Shown: piece by piece, positions 6,695-10,795 of the stretch | Position numbering within the stretch: the stretch's first letter is position 1 | How the letters are laid out: each line of letters begins with the position of its first letter | Assembly (NCBI GenBank): GCA_900768515.1 | Contig: CAAGDG010000155.1 | Coordinates: forward strand, 1 to 10,795 | Direction: 5' to 3' | DNA: 10,795 bases | DNA from: Lentisphaeria bacterium | GTDB taxonomy: Bacteria > Verrucomicrobiota > Lentisphaeria > Victivallales > Victivallaceae | Made by a program: the position numbers and the translations under genes | Notes under the pieces: generated by a model | What the model saw: the letters and a program-made list of their open reading frames with translations, nothing else | What the model was told of the DNA's origin: nothing | Database searches by the model: none

Positions 6695-6723
6695 AATATA
6701 TGCCGGAAAATGGAAAAATGCAA
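6695..6723 (-). promoter_or_regulatory. Promoter of tRNA-Leu
   Basis: On the minus strand, TTGCAT (6718-6723) and TATATT (6695-6700, 5 of 6 consensus positions) are separated by exactly 17 bases. Transcription would start near 6688, some 14 bases before the mature tRNA 5' end, a usual leader length for a tRNA gene. This is the most convincing promoter by position in the window. Confidence 0.55.
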
Positions 6724-6808
6724 TCCGGAATCCGTACCGTTTCTCCGCTTCCGCGGCTTCGGGTGCTGCCGGTTGCGAAAAAATAATGAAGATTTCCCGT
6801 TCCGTCCT

Positions 6809-6837
6809 TTGGCAATCGGCAGAAATGGTTGTATTGT
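6809..6837 (+). promoter_or_regulatory. Candidate promoter for hflX and the downstream lipoprotein gene
   Basis: TTGGCA (6809-6814, 5 of 6 consensus positions), a 17-base spacer and TATTGT (6832-6837, 4 of 6) lie 50 bases before the chosen hflX start. They sit in an AT-rich stretch that contrasts with the GC-rich coding sequence on both sides. The leader would be about 44 bases. An alternative -10 is near 6856-6864. Confidence 0.4.
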
Positions 6838-6887
6838 TAAAATATGTTGCCTGCTTATTAATATTTGTTTGGATATGTTCCCGGCTT

Positions 6888-8177
6888 ATGATCGATATTG
6901 CTGAAGAATCCCGGAAAAAAGTCGAACGCGCCATGCTGGTCGGCATCCGTGAACCGGACACCTCCGAGGAGGAGATCCGTGAACACCTTGACGAACTGGC
7001 CGACCTGGTGCGCAATCTCGACATCGTCCCGCTGGAGCCGGAGATCGTCACCCTCGGGCAGATCCATCCGCAATATTACCTCGGTGCCGGAAAAGCCGCT
7101 GAAATCGCCCGGCTCGCCCAGGAGTGCGAAGCCGACTGCCTGATCTTCGACACCCCGCTTTCGCCCTCCCAGCAGCGCAACTGGGAACGGCTTGCCAAAT
7201 GCTGCGTGATCGACCGCGAAGAGGTGATTCTCGACATCTTCGCCGAACGCGCCTCCACCCGGGAGGCGGTACTCCAGGTCGAACTGGCCAGAACCCGCTA
7301 TTCACTGCCGCGGCTGACCCGTGCCTGGACTCACCTCTCCCGTCAGCACGGCGGCGGCGCCACCACCCGCGGCGAAGGCGAAGCCCAGATCGAAACCGAC
7401 CGGCGGCTGCTCCGGCGACGCATCCAGACTCTGGAGGAGGAGCTCAAAGTCGTCCGCAAACAGCGGTCGACGCAACGCAAGTTTCGGCAGCGCAGTCAGA
7501 TCGCGCACGGTGCGATCGTCGGGTACACCAACGTCGGAAAATCCTCGCTGCTCCGTCGGCTTTCGGGGGCTGAGGTTCTGGTCAAGGATCAGCTGTTTGC
7601 AACGCTCGACCCCACCACGCGGCGGGTCGCGCTCGACGACCGCCAGGAGGTGCTGCTGACCGACACGGTCGGATTTGTCCGAAAACTGCCGCACTCGCTG
7701 GTTGAAGCGTTCAAGTCCACCCTGGAAGAGGCGGTGCTGGCCGATTTTCTGCTGCTGGTGCTCGACCTCTCCAGTCCGCAGCTCGACTCCCAGTGGGAGA
7801 CCACCCTCGGGGTCCTGCGCGAACTTGGCGCAGAGGAGAAGAAAATCATTGTCGTCTTCAACAAACTCGACCGGATTGACCGCGACCGCGAAACCGTCCT
7901 TTTCGCCCGGCTCAACGGATTGTTTCCCAACGCCCACTACGTTTCGACGGTGACCGGCGAAGGCATCGACGAGCTGCGGAAACGGCTCGGATCCATCGCG
8001 GCGGAACAGCATCAGCTGCTCCGCGTGGTGCTTCCTCCCGAACGTCACGATCTCGCGGCCCTCGCCCACGCATCCGGCCGCATCTGCGAAGAACATTACC
8101 GGGATGACGGTTTTCTGGAATTGGTTTTCACCGTCGGCCCCGCGATTCGTCATAAATTCGAGGAATATTTACAATGA
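6888..8177 (+). CDS. hflX: HflX, ribosome-associated GTPase
   Basis: This 429-residue GTPase of the HflX family binds the large ribosomal subunit and, in E. coli, splits stalled or hibernating ribosomes during stress. The N-terminal HflX domain includes ERAMLVGI (13-20), the glycine-rich YYLGAGKAAEI (63-73) and FDTPLSPSQQRNWE (87-100). The linker ARTRYSLPRL and SRQHGGGATTRGEGE (151-165) are family hallmarks. A helical stretch (170-200) leads to the G domain: G1 GYTNVGKSS (212-220), G2 FATLDPTTR (237-245), G3 DTVGF (259-263), G4 NKLD (325-328) and G5 STVTGEG (353-359). The C-terminal domain runs to 429. The ATG at 6888 gives the usual short lead-in before ERAMLVGI, but no good Shine-Dalgarno is seen. 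The same frame is open back to 6681, discussed separately. The stop overlaps the next start by four bases (ATGA). Confidence 0.95.
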   Translation: MIDIAEESRKKVERAMLVGIREPDTSEEEIREHLDELADLVRNLDIVPLEPEIVTLGQIHPQYYLGAGKAAEIARLAQECEADCLIFDTPLSPSQQRNWERLAKCCVIDREEVILDIFAERASTREAVLQVELARTRYSLPRLTRAWTHLSRQHGGGATTRGEGEAQIETDRRLLRRRIQTLEEELKVVRKQRSTQRKFRQRSQIAHGAIVGYTNVGKSSLLRRLSGAEVLVKDQLFATLDPTTRRVALDDRQEVLLTDTVGFVRKLPHSLVEAFKSTLEEAVLADFLLLVLDLSSPQLDSQWETTLGVLRELGAEEKKIIVVFNKLDRIDRDRETVLFARLNGLFPNAHYVSTVTGEGIDELRKRLGSIAAEQHQLLRVVLPPERHDLAALAHASGRICEEHYRDDGFLELVFTVGPAIRHKFEEYLQ

Positions 8178-10779
8178 AATTTCGGAAACTTCTCCCTCTG
8201 GCCGCACTGCTTGCGCTCTGCGCATGCCGGCTCGACGGTGCGGACAACTCCTGGGACGCCTGGCGGCAGGGATACACCTCCTTCACCCAGGGGGAACAAC
8301 GACGCGACCGCGGCGATTATACCGGCGCACTCGACTCCTTTCAGCGGGCGCTGAGCTTCTACAACGAGGTCCGCAAAAGCCGCCCCGACTGGAATCAGGA
8401 GATCATCGGCGCCAGAATCCGGGACTGTGAACGCGAGATCGCGGTGATCCGCGAACGACTCGGCTCCGAACCACCGTCCTCTTCCCCGGTGACCGAACCG
8501 GCCGTACCCTCCGCGCCCCGGGCGGCAGACCTCACCCGCATCCGACGCGAACTGGACCAGTACAAACAGCGCCTCGTCGAAGCCCTGGTCGCAAAAGAAG
8601 AACTCGAAAAACAACTGCGGCAGGCGAAGACCGCCGCCTCCGAAGTCAGCGGACTCCTCCGGGAACAGCGGATTCTGCAGGAGAAATACGCCCTGCTCGA
8701 ACGCCGCTACCGCGAACTCGAAGAGCAGTCGCTCCAGCCGGACGGAAAAATCGAGGAACTGCAGAAACAGCTGGTCGAAGAGAAGCTCAACAGCGATCTT
8801 TTGCAGCGCAAACTGACCCTTGCCGAAGCCAAAGTCAAAAAGTACGAGAAAGACACCGTCGACCTTTACCGGGAACGCAGCGATGCGCGGCAGACCCTCA
8901 AAACCAAGACGGACGAAGTAAACCGGCTCCAGCGCGAACTCGAGGAGCTACGGCTTTTTCAGACCAACGCGACCGCCCGTGAACGGGAATTCCGGCAGGA
9001 AATCGACAAATTGACGCTGGAAAACAAAAATCTGAAACTTCGTTCCGACGCCAGCACCCAGGAGAACACAACGCTCCGCGCAAGACTCGATGACGTAACC
9101 AGGAACGGCGCCGATTCCCCCGGACTCAACAAGGAGCTCCTGGCGGAAAACCGGAAGTTCCGCGATGAAGCCGTGACGTTGCAGAGCCGGATCGCCGAAC
9201 TCGAATCCAGCGTCGGTCAGCTTCAGAACTCCCAGCGGGACCTCCGGCTCGAACTGGTGAAAAACCGCGAAACGCTCCAGCGTGTCGATTCCGCCCGCGC
9301 GCGGCTGGAACAAGAAGCGCTGACCCTGCGCAAAGCCGCGGAACAGGAACGAGGCTCCTCCGAACTGGTCTCCGTCGAACTGCAGAATCTTCGCGAACGC
9401 AACCGCCAGCTCGAAAATGACCTGCAGCAGGCGGCCGGGCGCATCGAACAGCTCTCCGGACGACTCTCCACCCGCCAGACCTCCGGCGACCGGGCTCTGG
9501 CTGAAGCGGAGTCGGCGCGGCGCAAGGCGGAAAAAGAGAATCTGAAACTTCAGGAACAACTCTCCGCAGCCCGGGTCCAGGTGGAGGAGAGCGCAAAAGA
9601 GACGAAAAAGGCATCGGAAGCCCAGACTGCGCTTCAGGCGGCGCTCGTCAAGGAGAAAAGCGCCGCGGCCGCGCTCGCCGAACAACTGAAATCGCTCTCC
9701 GAACAATCCGCTGAATTCCGCAAACGCGAGGAAGCTCTTGCCCGGCTTCAGACGCAATACGACGCTCTCGCATTGAATTTCAAAGGGATGCAGAAAGAGA
9801 ACGCAGATCTGCGCACCGAGCAGAAAAAACGGCAGGAACTTGAAGAAGAGCTGACCCGGCTTCGAACCGAACTCGGGAAGGTGGAACAGCTCCGGAAAGC
9901 GCTCGCCGAGGAACAGCGCGGCAACGAGGCGCTCAAAAGCGCCAACGCAAAATTGGAGCAGGAGCTGAAGAACCGGCCGGTCATCGCGGAACAGCCTCCG
10001 GCGCCTCGGCAGCCGAAGACTCCTGAAGTCACGGTCGTCTCCGAACTCGGCAGCGCCGCCGATCTGATCGCCGCCGCCCGGAAAGCGGAAAAGGAGGAGA
10101 GTCCGGATCTCGCAATCTGGAACTATCAGGCCGCGCTCGCGCTCGAACCGGAAAACACCGACGCGCTGCTCAGCCTCGGCAGACTTTACCTCAAACGCGA
10201 AGAATATGAACGGGCGGAGCCGCTGTTCGGCCGCGCACGGATCGCGAAGAACCCGCCTCCCGAAGCCGCACCGCTGCAGGCGCTTGCGCTCAACGGAATG
10301 CACCGCTACGGCAACGCGCTCGCGTTGCTGGATCCGCTGCTCGCCAGCCAGCCGGACAATTTCGACCTGCTCTACCCCTCCGCCATCGCGCTTGCCGGCA
10401 GCGGCCAGACTAAACTGGCGGAAGAACGGTTCCGGAAGGCCGAAAAACTCCGCCCGAACGATCCCGCCCCGAAGGTCGAACTCGCCCGGCTGCTGCTCAA
10501 AGACGGTTCCAAAAACGAGGCGGCGGCAGCCGAACTCTACCAGACGGCACGGAAACTCGGCGCCCGGCCCGACCTCGAACTCGAACCCCGGCTCGGCAAA
10601 CTTCTCGATGAGAAACGGGAGCTGACCGAATTCATGACCGCCGCCGCGAAAGAGGCCGAAAACGCCGGCGACTGGACCGGCGCCGCCTGGTACTACCGGC
10701 AGCTGCTCGACAACAATCCCGACAGTGCGGATCTTACGATCCGGCTCGCCCTTCCGCCCGCACTCTCCGGGGAAACGCC
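8174..10779 (+). CDS. Large putative lipoprotein: signal peptide, long coiled coil and C-terminal TPR repeats (3' end missing)
   Basis: The frame stays open from ATG 8174 for 868 complete codons to the adapter at the contig end. It starts MKFRKLLPLAALLALCAC: a basic tip, a hydrophobic core and a lipobox-like LCAC with candidate lipidated Cys18. Residues about 24-95 form a TPR-like helical unit (WRQGYTSFTQGEQRRDRGDY, then GALDSFQRAL). A Pro/Ser-rich linker (about 97-116) follows. From about 118 to 604 the sequence is rich in Glu, Gln, Leu, Arg and Lys with few prolines, as in a long coiled coil. A second proline-rich hinge (QPPAPRQPK, about 610-618) precedes TPR-like repeats from about 622, such as DLIAAARKAEKEES-PDLAIWNYQAALALEPENTDA and QTKLAEERFRKAEKLRPND. 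It probably sits in the periplasm, tied to a membrane, as a scaffold (inference). No Shine-Dalgarno is seen, so translation is probably coupled to hflX. I do not recognise a named family. Confidence 0.85.
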
Positions 10780-10795
10780 AGATCGGAAGAGCACA
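10780..10795. other. Illumina TruSeq adapter remnant at the contig end
   Basis: The last 16 bases, AGATCGGAAGAGCACA, equal the beginning of the standard Illumina TruSeq read-1 adapter. A chance match of this length at the very end of the sequence is negligible. These bases are an untrimmed library artefact and not genome sequence, and they add spurious codons to the open lipoprotein frame. Confidence 0.95.

Noticed and set aside
8520..9985. Possible tandem DNA repeats in the coiled-coil gene
   Set aside because: The Glu/Leu/Arg/Gln-rich text recurs only as short amino-acid patterns. I could not find exact or regularly spaced DNA repeats.
8948..10303. 451-codon open frame antisense to the coiled-coil gene
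   Set aside because: The Phe/Leu/Arg-rich product is what reverse-complemented Glu/Gln/Lys coiled-coil codons give. The plus frame continues from a signal peptide through TPR repeats.
1..10795. Search for mobile elements, CRISPR arrays or defence genes
   Set aside because: No transposase, integrase, terminal inverted repeat, regularly spaced repeat or toxin-antitoxin-like pair was seen. The tRNA gene has no duplicated 3' end to suggest an integration site beyond a second CCA triplet.

Overview
The window is about 10.8 kb of GC-rich, tightly packed bacterial chromosome. It holds eight protein-coding genes and one tRNA gene. Neither end is a natural gene boundary: the first gene runs off the left edge, and the last 16 bases match the start of the Illumina TruSeq adapter, so the right edge looks like a contig end. 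The protein set (ThuA, GH32, an AraC-type regulator, a GDGAWG-type GpsA, a large TPR/coiled-coil lipoprotein) suggests a Gram-negative fermentative or gut-type bacterium. A member of the Lentisphaerota (Victivallis-like) or the wider Planctomycetota/Verrucomicrobiota group is my best guess. That guess rests on general resemblance only. No gap between genes exceeds 300 bases.

Region 1 (1-3642) is a sugar-utilisation locus. A ThuA-family gene on the minus strand diverges from a plus-strand cluster: AraC-family regulator, GH32 beta-fructofuranosidase/levanase and PfkB-family fructokinase. The last three are separated by 13 and 5 bases and look like one transcript. The simplest reading is that the regulator senses a sugar, the cytoplasmic GH32 enzyme releases fructose from sucrose or short fructans, and the kinase phosphorylates it. 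ThuA may process a related disaccharide. No transporter is visible.

Region 2 (3661-6553) has an M24-family aminopeptidase P-like gene on the minus strand, convergent with the fructokinase. Diverging from it are plsY and gpsA, which overlap by four bases (ATGA). GpsA makes sn-glycerol-3-phosphate and PlsY acylates it, so these two genes are consecutive steps at the entry to phospholipid synthesis.

Region 3 (6590-10795) has a minus-strand tRNA-Leu(UAG) with an encoded CCA end and its own promoter. Next comes hflX, a ribosome-associated GTPase. It overlaps by four bases a large putative lipoprotein of more than 868 residues, with a half-TPR N-terminus, a coiled coil of roughly 490 residues and C-terminal TPR repeats. 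This last gene stays open to the contig end and is the least understood gene in the window.

Most of the window is ordinary housekeeping and catabolic content. I found no convincing new defence, mobile or CRISPR-like system. The points most worth a second look are the adapter at the right end, the hflX-lipoprotein pair, the Gly-to-Ser change in the GpsA nucleotide-binding motif, the 11-base Shine-Dalgarno that contains the GH32 stop codon, and the compact divergent promoter arrangements.
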